Source of the DNA: Azospirillum rugosum
Lineage (GTDB): Bacteria; Pseudomonadota; Alphaproteobacteria; Azospirillales; Azospirillaceae
Reading direction: 5' to 3'
Assembly: GCF_017876155.1 (NCBI RefSeq)
Contig: NZ_JAGINP010000001.1
Span: forward strand, 434,001 to 498,000
DNA length: 64,000 nt
This document shows positions 42,057 to 51,529 of this stretch, in pieces. Both the position numbers and the translations under genes were made by a program. The notes below the pieces were generated by a model. That model had not been told where the DNA came from. It made no database searches and saw nothing but the letters and a program-made list of their open reading frames with translations. Numbering within the stretch: the stretch's first letter is position 1; every line of letters starts with the position of its first letter.

Positions 42057-44155
42057 CAGGCGGACACCTCCATGGACAGCCCCAGCACCGTCACGGGGAG
42101 TGGTTCGGGAGCATGGATCGTGATGGTCGGGCGGCGGGCGCGGCCCAGCAGCCGGAACTCCTGCGGGCCACTGCGCAGCGGCGGGGCTTGCGACAGTTCG
42201 TCGGTCACGACGTACGCAGCGAGGGTCTGCCCAGACACGGACAGGCGGTGGCTGCCCAGCAGCTCCACCCACACGCGGCAGATGCGCATGGTGTCGTGAA
42301 TGATGGCGCCGGAACGCCCCTGGATCACGGGCGGCAGCGTCTCGATGAGCCACGGGAAATCCAGGCCGACGTCGTACGGGCCATCCGCGGCCGGGTCGGG
42401 CTGGGGCAGGCCGCCCAGGGCGTAGCGGCCGGCGATGACCTGCACGCCATCCCCGGTGCCGTAGCGGGCGGTTGCGGCGGACAGGTCGGCGTAGGTCGTC
42501 GCCGCGTCCAACGACAGCGCGGGGTCCACCTTTTCCAGCAGGATCTTCACCGCCCCATTGGCCGTGCGCTGCGTCACCAGGAAGAGTTCGTCGCCAAGGG
42601 CCGCGACGGAGCGGACGGTGCCGGCGATGGTCCATGGGACGAAGCTGCGGACCTGCTGGCTCTCCAGCAGCTGCATGCAAGCCATGGTGCCGTCGCCATT
42701 CACGAAGAAGCCGTAGGTCTCCACGCCACCGTACCAGCCGGTGGTGAACGCGGCGTCGGTCGGGCTCTTGATCGTGTGGGAGGCCAGCAGAGAGGTCGGC
42801 GTGCCCGTCCACTGCGCCGTCGTGTCGCCGGTCGGCGAGAGCTTCACGATGGTGGAGCCCGTCACCAGGATCACGCCGTTGTCGAAGGGTTCGGCGCGGC
42901 AGCTGCTGACCGGCCACGGCGAGCCGAAGGGCAACAGGCCGAAGTTCGCCGGGGTGAAGGGGCGGCTGGCCGACTCCGCGTTGTAGTAGCAGCCGCGGTC
43001 GGTCAGGACCAGCAGCTGTTCGCCGCTGACCACCTGCACGATCCGCTGAGCGGCCGCATCGCCGATCAGGTCGAGCACCGCGTCGGTGTCGATGGCGTCG
43101 CCGACGTCGAAGTCGTAGAGGGAATCGGTGCGGGAGGCGCACACGATGTTCGGCACGGCGCGACCGCCGGCCAGGATCAGGCGATTGCGATGCAACCCCA
43201 CCGCCGCCGGGTAGCCGTGCACCGGCCCGTAGAGCTGCTCGTCCCAATTGCGGCTGGCGGCCGGGGGGACCTCGGCAACCGCCGTGACCTTCGCGCGGCT
43301 TTCCGGTCCCGTGACAAATTCACCGACCTTGAAGCCGCCGACCCGCTCCTCGACCACGATGCGCAGCAAGGTGCCGGAGGATATGCCGACGACTTCGCCG
43401 CGGGCTCCCGTCTCGTCACCCTCGACCACCTGCCCGACCTGCCAGCCGGCCGCGTTGTCCACGGTCACGTCCTGGGAGGGAGGCAGTTCGTCGATCACGG
43501 TGCCGAACGCGGTCACGCTGTTGTACACGCTCGTGATGACGATCTCGCGGCCGGCGTAGCGGAAGCGGCAGCCGACGTGCTCGACGCGGAACCAATCGGT
43601 GTTCGTCCGCAACTCGATGGCCCCTGACCGCCCCGACGGCTGGAGCGCGACGGAATCCGGGGCCAGCTTGAAATACGGCTGGTGGATTCGTCCGCCGGCG
43701 CCGGCGGGCTGAGCGAACGCCAATGCCTGGCGCGACCAGGACGTCTCACCAGTGCGCGCGATCCGCTGCGGGGGAAGGTCGGGATGCGCCAAGAACAGCG
43801 TGTTGGCGCTCTGGAACCACGTCGCGGCCCGCGCCTGGGCCAGCGTCCAAGGGCACCCGACCAGCGATCCGGCGGGGGTGCCGTCGTCGCGAAAGGCGTC
43901 CATGCGGCCATGCGACAGCGCCACCACGTACTTCTTGCTCTCGTCCACGGTCCAGGGGATCAACCGGGCATCGGCCGGAAGTTCGGCCAGCCACCGCGTC
44001 CCCTCGCGGCGGCGCGCCCCGCCCCCGACCAGCAGCCGGCAGTTCGTGAGCCGGCGGGCGCCGGCCGCGTACTGCTGCACGTCGTGGCGCATGGCGAGCG
44101 CGGGGTCCAGTTCCCCGGCGGCGAAGCTGGTCTGAATGATGGTCGTGCTAGCCAC
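42056..44155 (-). CDS. Tail tubular protein B (T7 gp12-like)
   Basis: 699 residues from GTG 44155. The N-terminus SFAAGELDPALAMRHDVQQY and GGGARRREGTRWLAEL are typical of podoviral tail nozzle proteins; the rest is beta-rich (propeller-like). It forms the end of the tail tube. Overlaps TTP-A by eight bases. Confidence 0.85.
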   Translation of the reverse strand: MASTTIIQTSFAAGELDPALAMRHDVQQYAAGARRLTNCRLLVGGGARRREGTRWLAELPADARLIPWTVDESKKYVVALSHGRMDAFRDDGTPAGSLVGCPWTLAQARAATWFQSANTLFLAHPDLPPQRIARTGETSWSRQALAFAQPAGAGGRIHQPYFKLAPDSVALQPSGRSGAIELRTNTDWFRVEHVGCRFRYAGREIVITSVYNSVTAFGTVIDELPPSQDVTVDNAAGWQVGQVVEGDETGARGEVVGISSGTLLRIVVEERVGGFKVGEFVTGPESRAKVTAVAEVPPAASRNWDEQLYGPVHGYPAAVGLHRNRLILAGGRAVPNIVCASRTDSLYDFDVGDAIDTDAVLDLIGDAAAQRIVQVVSGEQLLVLTDRGCYYNAESASRPFTPANFGLLPFGSPWPVSSCRAEPFDNGVILVTGSTIVKLSPTGDTTAQWTGTPTSLLASHTIKSPTDAAFTTGWYGGVETYGFFVNGDGTMACMQLLESQQVRSFVPWTIAGTVRSVAALGDELFLVTQRTANGAVKILLEKVDPALSLDAATTYADLSAATARYGTGDGVQVIAGRYALGGLPQPDPAADGPYDVGLDFPWLIETLPPVIQGRSGAIIHDTMRICRVWVELLGSHRLSVSGQTLAAYVVTDELSQAPPLRSGPQEFRLLGRARRPTITIHAPEPLPVTVLGLSMEVSA

Positions 44156-44732
44156 GGCGAGCCGCCTTGATCGGGTGGGTAAACGGATTCGTCGGCGTGG
44201 CGCCCTGCGCCGACCGGAGCGACGCGCGGCGGCCCTTGATGTCCGCCATCCTCGCCGCCTGCGCCCCTTCCTGGAACTTGTCGCCGAGAGCCGGCAGCAG
44301 GACGGCGCACAGGCGCAAGATCACGAACTCGCGGAACTGCGGCGGCCATGCCGCCGTGTCCGGTCGGGATAGGATGGTGGCGATCACCTCCGCGTCCGGA
44401 TCGGCGTTGCACAGCAGCTTGTCGGCGGCGCGCTCGTGCTCGATCGGCGCGCCGGAGACGGTGACGCCCTCCACCTCCAGCGCGTCCGCTGGGCACTGGT
44501 ACACCGCCGTCCACGGGGCCGGCGCAGCGCCGGACAGGCGATTCAGCGCTCGGACGGACCGGGCGAATTTCCAGCGCGATTCCGACAGGCAGTCGGAGAC
44601 GACCTGTTCGTAGTTCTGCGCCAGGATGACGCCCTCGGTGGTGCCGTCATCGAAGGATGCGATGGTCTGCGTGCCGCAGCGCGTCAGCGCGGCGTTGCAG
44701 AGGTCCAGATCGGATGCGGGGATGTTGCTCAT
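44148..44732 (-). CDS. Tail tubular protein A (T7 gp11-like)
   Basis: 194 residues. LCNAALTRCGTQTIASFDDG and SESRWKFARSVRAL (Trp/Phe-x-F/A) are typical of podoviral head-completion adaptor proteins. It forms the ring between portal and nozzle. There is no ribosome site before ATG 44732; instead the -10 of a promoter element ends six bases upstream. Confidence 0.83.
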   Translation of the reverse strand: MSNIPASDLDLCNAALTRCGTQTIASFDDGTTEGVILAQNYEQVVSDCLSESRWKFARSVRALNRLSGAAPAPWTAVYQCPADALEVEGVTVSGAPIEHERAADKLLCNADPDAEVIATILSRPDTAAWPPQFREFVILRLCAVLLPALGDKFQEGAQAARMADIKGRRASLRSAQGATPTNPFTHPIKAARRG

Positions 44733-44738
44733 GCCGGG

Positions 44739-44773
44739 AGGGTGCGGCGTCAAGCGTCCGGCGCCCAACGCAC
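44739..44773 (-). promoter_or_regulatory. Phage promoter element, copy 5 (GTGCGTTGG)
   Basis: GTGCG-TTGGGC, 18 bases, CACCCT, then six bases to ATG 44732, which would make the transcript leaderless. Confidence 0.6.
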
Positions 44774-44781
44774 GAAATGAA

Positions 44782-44812
44782 GAAGGGCGCCCCCGGCGGA
44801 GGGGCGCCCTTC
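44782..44812 (-). terminator. Hairpin terminator after the capsid operon
   Basis: Perfect 12-bp stem GAAGGGCGCCCC / GGGGCGCCCTTC, followed on the minus strand by TTCATTTCG. Separates the head operon from the tail operon. Confidence 0.6.
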
Positions 44813-44843
44813 ACTCCAACGGCCACTGGAGGCGGTAGGGCCG

Positions 44844-45257
44844 TCAGGTCTTGTCGGTCTTGGTCGCGGGCTTCGGCTGCTGAACCGGAGCGGCGGGCGG
44901 CTTCTCCTCCGCCTTCGGCGCGACCGCAGCGGAAAGCCGGGCCTCCAGCTCGGCGACGCGAGCCCGCGCCTGTGCGGCGGCTTCGTCGGCGGCGTCGCGC
45001 TCCTCCTTCACGATGGTCAGCGCCTGCTCCAGATCGTCGATGCGGGCGAGCGCGGCCTTGTGCACCTCCTCCGGCACCGTGACCGGGGCGGGCTGCGCGG
45101 CTTTGTCGCCCGACACTTCCGGGCTCCAGCCGACCGGCTCCATCCACGACGCGGCGAGTTCTTTCGCGGAGGACAACTCGAACCGTTCGCCCGGCTTCCG
45201 GTGGCGGTCGGCGTAGTGGCCCGGGTTCCGGGCGATGACCATCAGCTTCTGCGACAT
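44844..45257 (-). CDS. Hypothetical phage head-region protein with coiled coil
   Basis: 137 residues, AAGGAGG before ATG 45257. N-terminal 50 residues globular (LMVIARNPGHYADRHRKPGE), then a coiled coil (about 62-112) and a Pro/Ala/Lys tail. Place after cement protein gene suggests a head-associated role; not recognised. Confidence 0.72.
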   Translation of the reverse strand: MSQKLMVIARNPGHYADRHRKPGERFELSSAKELAASWMEPVGWSPEVSGDKAAQPAPVTVPEEVHKAALARIDDLEQALTIVKEERDAADEAAAQARARVAELEARLSAAVAPKAEEKPPAAPVQQPKPATKTDKT

Positions 45258-45267
45258 GGCGCCCTCC

Positions 45268-45684
45268 TTACCGCGGCAGATAGACCGGGATCACATCCAC
45301 CTTGCCGGCGGCGGCGGCGTCCGTGGTGGTGATCACCGCCTTGACGTACTTCTTGACCGTGCTGGGCAGGGCGAAGCGGCCAAGCTCCGTGTCGGCGGCC
45401 AGGGCGCCGTTGCCGCCGGCCGCCGTCAGGGTGTAGACGGTGCCCAGGTCGGTCCAGCTGCTGCCGTTGTCGGAGTGCTGGAGCTTGATCGTCAGCGCCT
45501 TGGTGTCGGCGATGGTGACCGCCGTGTTGACGCGGGCCAGGGCCTCGACGGCGCCGTTGATGCCCGACAGCTCGATCCCGCCGCCGTTGCCGTCCGCCGA
45601 GGTGTTCTGCGGCAGCGTCTGCGCCTTGGCGAAGTTCTGCCCGTGGATGTCCACGTAGTGCTTGCGCCCGTCGATCTTGTACAT
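45268..45684 (-). CDS. Bbp16-family capsid cement protein
   Basis: 138 residues, GGGAG before ATG 45684. Beta-rich with LTIKLQHSDNGSSWTDLG and FALPSTVKKYVKAVITTTDA, the pattern of Bbp16-type decoration proteins that follow the capsid gene in BPP-1-like phages. It would stabilise the shell. Confidence 0.75.
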   Translation of the reverse strand: MYKIDGRKHYVDIHGQNFAKAQTLPQNTSADGNGGGIELSGINGAVEALARVNTAVTIADTKALTIKLQHSDNGSSWTDLGTVYTLTAAGGNGALAADTELGRFALPSTVKKYVKAVITTTDAAAAGKVDVIPVYLPR

Positions 45685-45695
45685 GGTCGGCTCCC

Positions 45696-46637
45696 TTAGG
45701 ACAGGACGACGCGGCCTTCGGTGCCGTCGTACAGGTTGTAGCTGGTCAGGAGCGGAACGCCGTCCCAGGCGTCGACCTGCCGGGTGATGTTCTTGTCCTC
45801 CGGCCGCATCTGGATGCGCTCCTTCTTGAAGGCGCGTCCCATCCAGTTCTTCACGCGCTGGTGCATCAGCAGCATGGTCCGCCCGGAACCGGTGGCCCGC
45901 ACGTCGGCCAGCAGGTCGTCGATCTGCGAATCCGTCGGCACCTTGTTGGCGGCGAAGTCGATGTTGAGGATCGTGCCGACGTTGCGGACGCCGGTCAGCT
46001 GGAAGCCCAGGTCGGACTTCATGCGCACGCCGTAGCCCAGCACGCCGCCGCCGATGTCGTACAGGTTCCCGCCGTTGATCGGCGTGGTGTCGAACATCGT
46101 GCCATTGCCGAACCCCTTGGGGTTGTACAGGCCCGAGCACACGCCTTCCTCGAAGCGGACGGCGATGATGCTGTAGTTGGTCGAGCCGGTGCCGCCCGCG
46201 TCGTAGACGGTCTTGGTCGTGGCGCCGGAGCGGAACTGGTCGATGGCGTACTGGCGCAGGTTGTCGTAGACGATGACGCGCTCGGTGTTCATGCCGGTGT
46301 TCTTCAGGACCGGGCCGGAGCGGTCGGCGAAGTACTTCTCCTTGCCGCCGTACTGGCGGGCCTTGTCCTCCGCGACGGTCATCTGGCCACCCATCTTCGC
46401 CAGATCGAAGCGGATCAGCTTCGTGTTCGAGTTGACGGCGGGCAGCGGCGCGTCCATCGCGACGAAGCCCATCGCGTCGGCGTTGGTCAGCTCCTCGGCG
46501 ACGTGCCACATGTCGTGGGTGGACGCCGAGAACGGAACGAGGTCCAGGATCGGAGTCTCTTCCGTCAGGTGGTCGATCTGCTTGGGCTGCTTCTTGCTGT
46601 ACTCAAGCGCGATCGTGCGCAGGGTTTCGAGAGACAT
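45696..46637 (-). CDS. Major capsid protein (BPP-1 Bbp17 type)
   Basis: 313 residues, GGAG before ATG 46637. Start MSLETLRTIALEYSKKQPKQ and later GVRMKSDLGFQLTGVRNVGT and MLLMHQRVKNWMGRAFKK are typical of this HK97-fold capsid family in BPP-1-like podoviruses. Main shell subunit. Confidence 0.88.
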   Translation of the reverse strand: MSLETLRTIALEYSKKQPKQIDHLTEETPILDLVPFSASTHDMWHVAEELTNADAMGFVAMDAPLPAVNSNTKLIRFDLAKMGGQMTVAEDKARQYGGKEKYFADRSGPVLKNTGMNTERVIVYDNLRQYAIDQFRSGATTKTVYDAGGTGSTNYSIIAVRFEEGVCSGLYNPKGFGNGTMFDTTPINGGNLYDIGGGVLGYGVRMKSDLGFQLTGVRNVGTILNIDFAANKVPTDSQIDDLLADVRATGSGRTMLLMHQRVKNWMGRAFKKERIQMRPEDKNITRQVDAWDGVPLLTSYNLYDGTEGRVVLS

Positions 46638-46649
46638 GAAGAGGCTCCG

Positions 46650-47453
46650 TTAATTCTTGAACAGCGACTTGAAATAGGCTTCTTCCGACATGGCCTCGCC
46701 GCCCCCGCCGGTCGCAGAGGGAATGCCGGCGTTCGCCCGCGCAATCAGCGCCTCGACGGCCTGGAAGAGTCCGGCGTCGACCGGCAGCCGCTGCGCCAGC
46801 ACGGCGTGATGGTCCGGCAGGTTCGCCTTGATCCAGCCGTCCATGGCCGAGAAGCGGGCGTCCCGGTTGGGGCCGAGCTTCGCCTGCTCCGCGGCGATGT
46901 CGGCGATCACCTGACGATGCTCCTGCGCCTGGGAATCGACATAGGCGGCCAGCAGCTTCGACATGGCGGCCTGCGGCAGGCCGAACTCATGGGCGATGGC
47001 GCGCACCGACTGACCCAGCGGCGTGTCCTGCGGCTCGAAGGTCAGGCCATCGGGCAGCGCGAAGTCGGCGGGAAGCTCCATCTTGTAGCCGTCGGGGGCT
47101 TCCGGCACTCCGGCCCGGCGCGCCTGGTCGTCCGCGACCAGCTTGGCGAGGCCATCGACGTTCAGGGCGGCCTTCTCGGCGTCCCAGAACGCCTCGAGCC
47201 CGGCCGGAGCGGCGGGCGGCGCGGCGACGGGGGCCGGGGGCGGCGGATCACCGGCCGGAGGCGTGGGGGCCGCGGGCTGATCACCGGCCGGCGGGACGGC
47301 GGCGGGAGCGTCGCCCTCCCCCTCCGGGGCGAAGGCGACGGTCACGAAGCCGGGACGGCGGAGGCCGCCGACGTTGGCGAACGAGCAGCGCGGGCCGTCA
47401 ATCGGTCCCGGCCAAGCCGGCGCGGAGGTCTGAGAGATCGGTGCGGGTTCCAT
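46650..47453 (-). CDS. Capsid scaffolding protein
   Basis: 267 residues from ATG 47453, overlapping the preceding gene by 56 bases; GTG 47345 (231 residues, start MTVAFAPEGEGD) is an equally credible start that avoids the overlap. Pro/Ala-rich N-terminus, helical core (DSQAQEHRQVIADIAAEQAKL) and conserved C-terminus (SEEAYFKSLFK) typical of phage scaffolds. Directs capsid assembly and is lost later. Confidence 0.8.
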   Translation of the reverse strand: MEPAPISQTSAPAWPGPIDGPRCSFANVGGLRRPGFVTVAFAPEGEGDAPAAVPPAGDQPAAPTPPAGDPPPPAPVAAPPAAPAGLEAFWDAEKAALNVDGLAKLVADDQARRAGVPEAPDGYKMELPADFALPDGLTFEPQDTPLGQSVRAIAHEFGLPQAAMSKLLAAYVDSQAQEHRQVIADIAAEQAKLGPNRDARFSAMDGWIKANLPDHHAVLAQRLPVDAGLFQAVEALIARANAGIPSATGGGGEAMSEEAYFKSLFKN

Positions 47454-47724
47454 CGGCGGTCCACGTTTCAAGTGCGTGGACAAGCTGCCGCTGGCCTTCG
47501 ATGTGGAACAACGCACTGACCGTTGCATCCGGCCCGAGCACGCGATCCTTGGTCCGGCGACGCAGCGCGGCCAGCAGTTCGCGGCCCTGGCCGGTGCCGA
47601 ACACGGCGGCGCACAGGCGGGCCATTTCGGCGTTGGCGCGGGCTTCCGCTGCCGCGCGCCGTTCTTCCTCGGAGGGGGAGCCCCGCCGCGCCCTGGTGGC
47701 CTTCTCCCGATCTTCCCAACTCAT
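47398..47724 (-). CDS. Hypothetical phage protein between portal and scaffold
   Basis: 108 residues, ATG overlaps the portal stop (ATGA). Basic, helical start (WEDREKATRARRGSPSEEER), then a compact part (LCAAVFGTGQGRELLAALRR). Conserved position in BPP-1-like phages; function unknown. Confidence 0.75.
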   Translation of the reverse strand: MSWEDREKATRARRGSPSEEERRAAAEARANAEMARLCAAVFGTGQGRELLAALRRRTKDRVLGPDATVSALFHIEGQRQLVHALETWTADGTRTDLSDLRAGLAGTD

Positions 47725-49232
47725 TGCTGCGGCTCCACCGGCGGCGCCTGAAGCGCCTGTTGCTGGGCGATGATCCGCTGCACCTCGTCTTGGCTGCGGA
47801 CGAGCTTGGCCGGGATGTCGTAGAGCTGGGCGCGGTGGCGCAACGCCTCCTCCATGTTGATCCACATCGACGTGGCTTCCGGCCCGACAACCTGCGAGGT
47901 GGTGACCAGGAACTGGTCGACGCGCTGGGCCTCGGACTGCTGCATGGCTTTCAGGAGCGGCGACTGCGCACGGAGCTTCACCGGCTGCCCCTTGAACCGC
48001 ACCTGCGGCGGGAGCTTGCCGCGGGCGCGCAGCAGGAAGGCGAAGCGCAGGAACAGCGGGCGCAGCAGCTCCGTCACCAGCCGGCCGACCGGGGCGCCCA
48101 TGCGCTTGGCTTTCGCCGACGCCTGCTCCTGCCATTGGGTCGCGGTCGGAGGGGTCAGGCCGTTCTGGCGCGGCGCGTCCTGGAACAGGGCGTCGCGAAT
48201 GCGCGAGCGCAAATCCTGCAGGCTGAACTGCGACACGTCGAAGTTGGCGCCGGACACGATGGGCCGGATTTCGGACCCCTGCGCCATGGGAATCCACGTG
48301 CCTGGGGCGATTCCGCCCGACACGTCGATCACGCCGTCGTCGGGGTAGGAGGTCACCGGCTGGAGCGCGTAATCCAGCGCCTCCAGCATGCGCTCGGTGA
48401 CGTAGTTCGCCGTCTTGACCTCGGGCAGCACCGACATCAGCGGGCCGTGACCCCATGCCGTCTTCGGGTCGGTGTCCCAGCGCGCGACGATGATCGGGCA
48501 GGCGCCCTCCCCGACCAGCTCCCGCTGCACGAGCACCTTTCCGCCGCAGAGGACGGCATACTTCCACACCTCGTCATCCCGGCGCGTCAGGTCGCGGTAC
48601 AGGCCGTCGGTCACCTCGACTTCGGCGTCGCCGGTCTTGGGAAGGCTACCGGTCGCGGCGTCGGGCCAGAGGATCGGCACCTCGTCCGCGCGGAGCTTGA
48701 ACTTCCGCCACCGGCCGTCGACACGACCGTAAGGGCCGCGGTCGATCAGCAGGTCGGACACGCTGATGGCCTCGACGTGCAGCGGTTCCGTCGGATCGAT
48801 GTCCTGCACCAGCAGCGCCATCGTGCCGACGGCGAGGTCGGCGTACGCGACCTGGAGCGCTTCGTAGAGGTTGGACGCGGCCATGGCCTCGAAGACCGCG
48901 TTCTCGATCTCTTCCAGCGGGCCTTCCAGCTCCCGCAAGGCCGCGTCGCCCAGGCCCTGGTCGGGCTCAAGCCGCATCCAGGTAGCCGACGGCGGGGTGA
49001 AGGTCGAGAGCAGATCGCCGGAGAAGTCCTTCACCGAAACGACGGCGGTGCCGTCGAAGACGTCGTCTTGCGCGGTCGGGTCGTCCTGGTGCTGGTCGGT
49101 CAGGTGGCGCCAGGGCATGGCGAGGCGGTAGCAGTCGTCCAGGCGCCCGCGGCGGCGATGCTTGTCCTGGTCCGCGCGGGCGATCCGGCGTGTCAGGTCG
49201 CGCGGAGCAGAGGGCGGGATGGCGTTGGACAT
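47721..49232 (-). CDS. Head-tail connector (portal) protein
   Basis: 503 residues, the length and layout of T7 gp8-family portals (head-tail connector). Recognisable segments: YRLAMPWRHLTD, FSGDLLSTFTPPSATW, VGTMALLVQDI, WGHGPLMSVLPEVKTANYVT, QDAPRQNGLTPPTATQWQEQ. It forms the 12-fold ring for DNA passage. Its ATG overlaps the previous stop by one base. Confidence 0.9.
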   Translation of the reverse strand: MSNAIPPSAPRDLTRRIARADQDKHRRRGRLDDCYRLAMPWRHLTDQHQDDPTAQDDVFDGTAVVSVKDFSGDLLSTFTPPSATWMRLEPDQGLGDAALRELEGPLEEIENAVFEAMAASNLYEALQVAYADLAVGTMALLVQDIDPTEPLHVEAISVSDLLIDRGPYGRVDGRWRKFKLRADEVPILWPDAATGSLPKTGDAEVEVTDGLYRDLTRRDDEVWKYAVLCGGKVLVQRELVGEGACPIIVARWDTDPKTAWGHGPLMSVLPEVKTANYVTERMLEALDYALQPVTSYPDDGVIDVSGGIAPGTWIPMAQGSEIRPIVSGANFDVSQFSLQDLRSRIRDALFQDAPRQNGLTPPTATQWQEQASAKAKRMGAPVGRLVTELLRPLFLRFAFLLRARGKLPPQVRFKGQPVKLRAQSPLLKAMQQSEAQRVDQFLVTTSQVVGPEATSMWINMEEALRHRAQLYDIPAKLVRSQDEVQRIIAQQQALQAPPVEPQQ

Positions 49233-49594
49233 CAGCCAGCCCCCACGGTGGTGCCGGGCGCGCCGATGTTGCCCAGCAGTCCACGCGCTCCGTCACCGCG
49301 GGCGCGGCGGCGGCGGGTCTCTTCGGCGAGGAGGCCCTGCTTTTCGCGCGCCGCCAGGGCGTCCGCGCGCTCCTTCTCACGAGCCGCCAGGGCGTCGGAG
49401 CGTTCCTTCTCGCGGGTGGCGAGTTCATCGGCCGCCTTCTGCGCGGCCTGCGCGGCGGCCTTGGCCTCGTCCAGTTCGCGCTGACGGCGCGCCTCCGCTT
49501 CCGTGTCAATGGCCGGCGGCGGCGGGGTTGGCGCCGGCGGCGGCGGGGCTGCCACCGGCGCGGGAGCGGGGGATTTCGGCTTCATGAAGCCCAT
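49232..49594 (-). CDS. Hypothetical phage protein with Ala/Arg/Glu coiled-coil repeats
   Basis: 120 residues, ATG 49594 with GAGG. Pro-rich N-terminus (PAPAPVAAPPPPAPTPPPP), then a charged coiled coil with a 12-residue repeat (DALAAREKERA, three units, about 75-105) and a Gly-rich tail. Sits between terminase and portal. A promoter element lies 64 bases upstream. Confidence 0.7.
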   Translation of the reverse strand: MGFMKPKSPAPAPVAAPPPPAPTPPPPAIDTEAEARRQRELDEAKAAAQAAQKAADELATREKERSDALAAREKERADALAAREKQGLLAEETRRRRARGDGARGLLGNIGAPGTTVGAG

Positions 49595-49982
49595 GGGAAT
49601 CCTCGAATGCTGGCATGGCGCCCATGGCGAGAAGCTGCCGATGCAAGCCGGACGGGGACAACGCACCCCGGATTCCCAGCAGCGAGGCCACCGCGCCGAC
49701 GCAGCCGCCAACGAAGGGCTGGCACCTGCGCCGAGAGCGCGGGGCAAAGCGCAGGACCCGCCCGGCAGAGGCCTCGATCAGTTCAGCCAGCTTGCCCCCG
49801 GCCGCGTCCTGGTGGAGGAGCAGGATCGTCGTCCCCGTCGCGCGTGGGTCGAAGATCACCCACCGTTCGGCCTCGACGTCATAGCCGGCGGCCAGCACGT
49901 GCCGGAACCCGGGCCGGGTCCAGATGTCCCACCACGCGAACCGCTCGCCGTCGGCGAAGAAGACGAGCCATTCCCTCACCAT
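49506..49982 (-). CDS. Hypothetical phage protein after the large terminase
   Basis: 158 residues from ATG 49982 (or GTG 49979, which overlaps the terminase stop as GTGA). N-terminal half compact (VREWLVFFADGERFAWWDI); C-terminal half has CQPFVGGCVGAVASLLGIRG, which resembles a small phage family with a Cys before an amphipathic helix. It overlaps the next gene by 89 bases, so its real end or that gene's start may differ. Confidence 0.65.
   Translation of the reverse strand: MVREWLVFFADGERFAWWDIWTRPGFRHVLAAGYDVEAERWVIFDPRATGTTILLLHQDAAGGKLAELIEASAGRVLRFAPRSRRRCQPFVGGCVGAVASLLGIRGALSPSGLHRQLLAMGAMPAFEDSHGLHEAEIPRSRAGGSPAAAGANPAAAGH
49632..49666 (-). promoter_or_regulatory. Phage promoter element, copy 6 (GTGCGTTGT)
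   Basis: GTGCG-TTGTCC, 18 bases, CAGCTT. One base differs from the GTGCGTTGG core. Lies within the upstream gene and before 49594, the start of the portal unit. Confidence 0.5.
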
Positions 49983-51529
49983 CGGCGTGGCTTCCCGACC
50001 GGCTTGGCGAAGGGGCGGTAGGCGGTGCGGGTGTTGACGGGCTTCTTCGGCTCGGCAGAGCCGGTCAGCAGGGCCCGCCCGGCGCCGCCGCCGATCAGCA
50101 GGTACTGGCCAGCGTCGTTCACGTGGCTGTGCTCGTCCTTCACCGGCTGGTCGGTGTAGCGGTCGGCGCCGGAAATCTTCATTTTCCGGTACCGATAGCC
50201 CCATTCCATCGAGGCGGCATAGCGGGGGCACGTCGGGGAAATCAGGAAGGCCGGGTAGCCGTTGACCAGGCGGTTCAGTTCCGCCTCGACCGCCTCCTTC
50301 CGAACCGTCGTGTCGTTCGACGGCGCCGGCTGGATCGGCAGGCCGCAGGCGCGGAAGATCATGAACGGGCTGCGCTCGTCCGACTGCGCCCGCTGGTCGC
50401 CGGCCGGATCGCCGAACAGGCTGAACTTGAAGCCCGGGAAGCGGCTGGCCAGCTCCGCCTTGAGCAGCGGGGCGAAGGTCACGGCGCCCATGCCGGCGTC
50501 GTCCTCCGCCACCAGCTCGTGCAGGATCAGCCACCGGCCCATGACGTGCTGCCCGAACACCGCGGCCGGTGTCAGGCCGAAGTCAACCCCCACCAGGATG
50601 GGGTGCCCTTCGATCGGCTGGAGCGGCTGCTTGGCGATGTGCAGGTCGGGCCGGAACATGGGGAACACCGGCTTGCCGGAGCGGGACCGGCCCAGCTTGT
50701 TGCACAGCGCGATCCGCACGTCGTGGATCGTCTGCCCGCGCGCCGCCTCCATGTAGAAATTCGGTCCGCCCAGCAGCCACTTCGTGTTCTCGGCCTTCGG
50801 GTTCGGCTCGAAGCGTACGTGGTTGCCCGCGTCGTCGGTGACCTCGATCAGCCCTCCCGGCTGGTTCCAGAATTCCCAGCCCTCCGGCTTCTCCAGCTCC
50901 TTCCGCTCGTCCTCCGACAGCTTGGACGGCATGGGCACGTCGCCGCGCATGATGGGGATCCAGTGGTCGTCCGCCGGCGCGTTCGTGTCCAGGATCATGA
51001 TCGGGTAGGTCGCCGCGCCGTCCTTCACCGCCGGGTAGCGGCCGCGCCGGCGCCACAGGCCGCCGATGACACGGCGGGGCAGTTCGCGCGCCTCGTTGAC
51101 CCAGATGGACGTGAACTCCAGCGACAGCACCTTCTTCAGCGCCGCCTCGTCGTCCAGGGCCACGAACCACACGTCGCACTCGACGTCGCCGGCCCTGATC
51201 TTGTGCATGAACGGCGCCGTCTCCAGGAACTGGCCGTAGGTCTCCGGCGGGAACAGGGCCTTCCAGGTCTGGACCGTCGTCAGCTTCAGGTCGTTGAACG
51301 TGTTGCGCACCACCAGCATGCGCGTCCGCCGGATGCCGTCCTTCTGCGGCGCCTGCACGATCGCCGACATCCACAGCTTCATCGCGCTCGCCGTCGACTT
51401 GCCGCTGCCCTCCGGCCCCTGGATGCACAGCAGCAGCGCCGTCCGGTTCAGCAGGAACTGGCGCAGCGTCTCGCCGTCCGGCTTGTAGACGCTCGCCCCG
51501 CCCTGGATCGCTTGCTGAACGTCGGTCAT
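49976..51529 (-). CDS. Terminase large subunit
   Basis: 517 residues. ATPase: Walker A GPEGSGKST (38-46), Walker B region TSIWVNEARE (140-149). Nuclease: VGVDFGLTPA (D316), FGDPAGDQRAQSDE (D374) and DEHSHVNDAGQY. It packages DNA through the portal. Start overlaps the upstream small gene by ATGA. Confidence 0.95.
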   Translation of the reverse strand: MTDVQQAIQGGASVYKPDGETLRQFLLNRTALLLCIQGPEGSGKSTASAMKLWMSAIVQAPQKDGIRRTRMLVVRNTFNDLKLTTVQTWKALFPPETYGQFLETAPFMHKIRAGDVECDVWFVALDDEAALKKVLSLEFTSIWVNEARELPRRVIGGLWRRRGRYPAVKDGAATYPIMILDTNAPADDHWIPIMRGDVPMPSKLSEDERKELEKPEGWEFWNQPGGLIEVTDDAGNHVRFEPNPKAENTKWLLGGPNFYMEAARGQTIHDVRIALCNKLGRSRSGKPVFPMFRPDLHIAKQPLQPIEGHPILVGVDFGLTPAAVFGQHVMGRWLILHELVAEDDAGMGAVTFAPLLKAELASRFPGFKFSLFGDPAGDQRAQSDERSPFMIFRACGLPIQPAPSNDTTVRKEAVEAELNRLVNGYPAFLISPTCPRYAASMEWGYRYRKMKISGADRYTDQPVKDEHSHVNDAGQYLLIGGGAGRALLTGSAEPKKPVNTRTAYRPFAKPVGKPRRW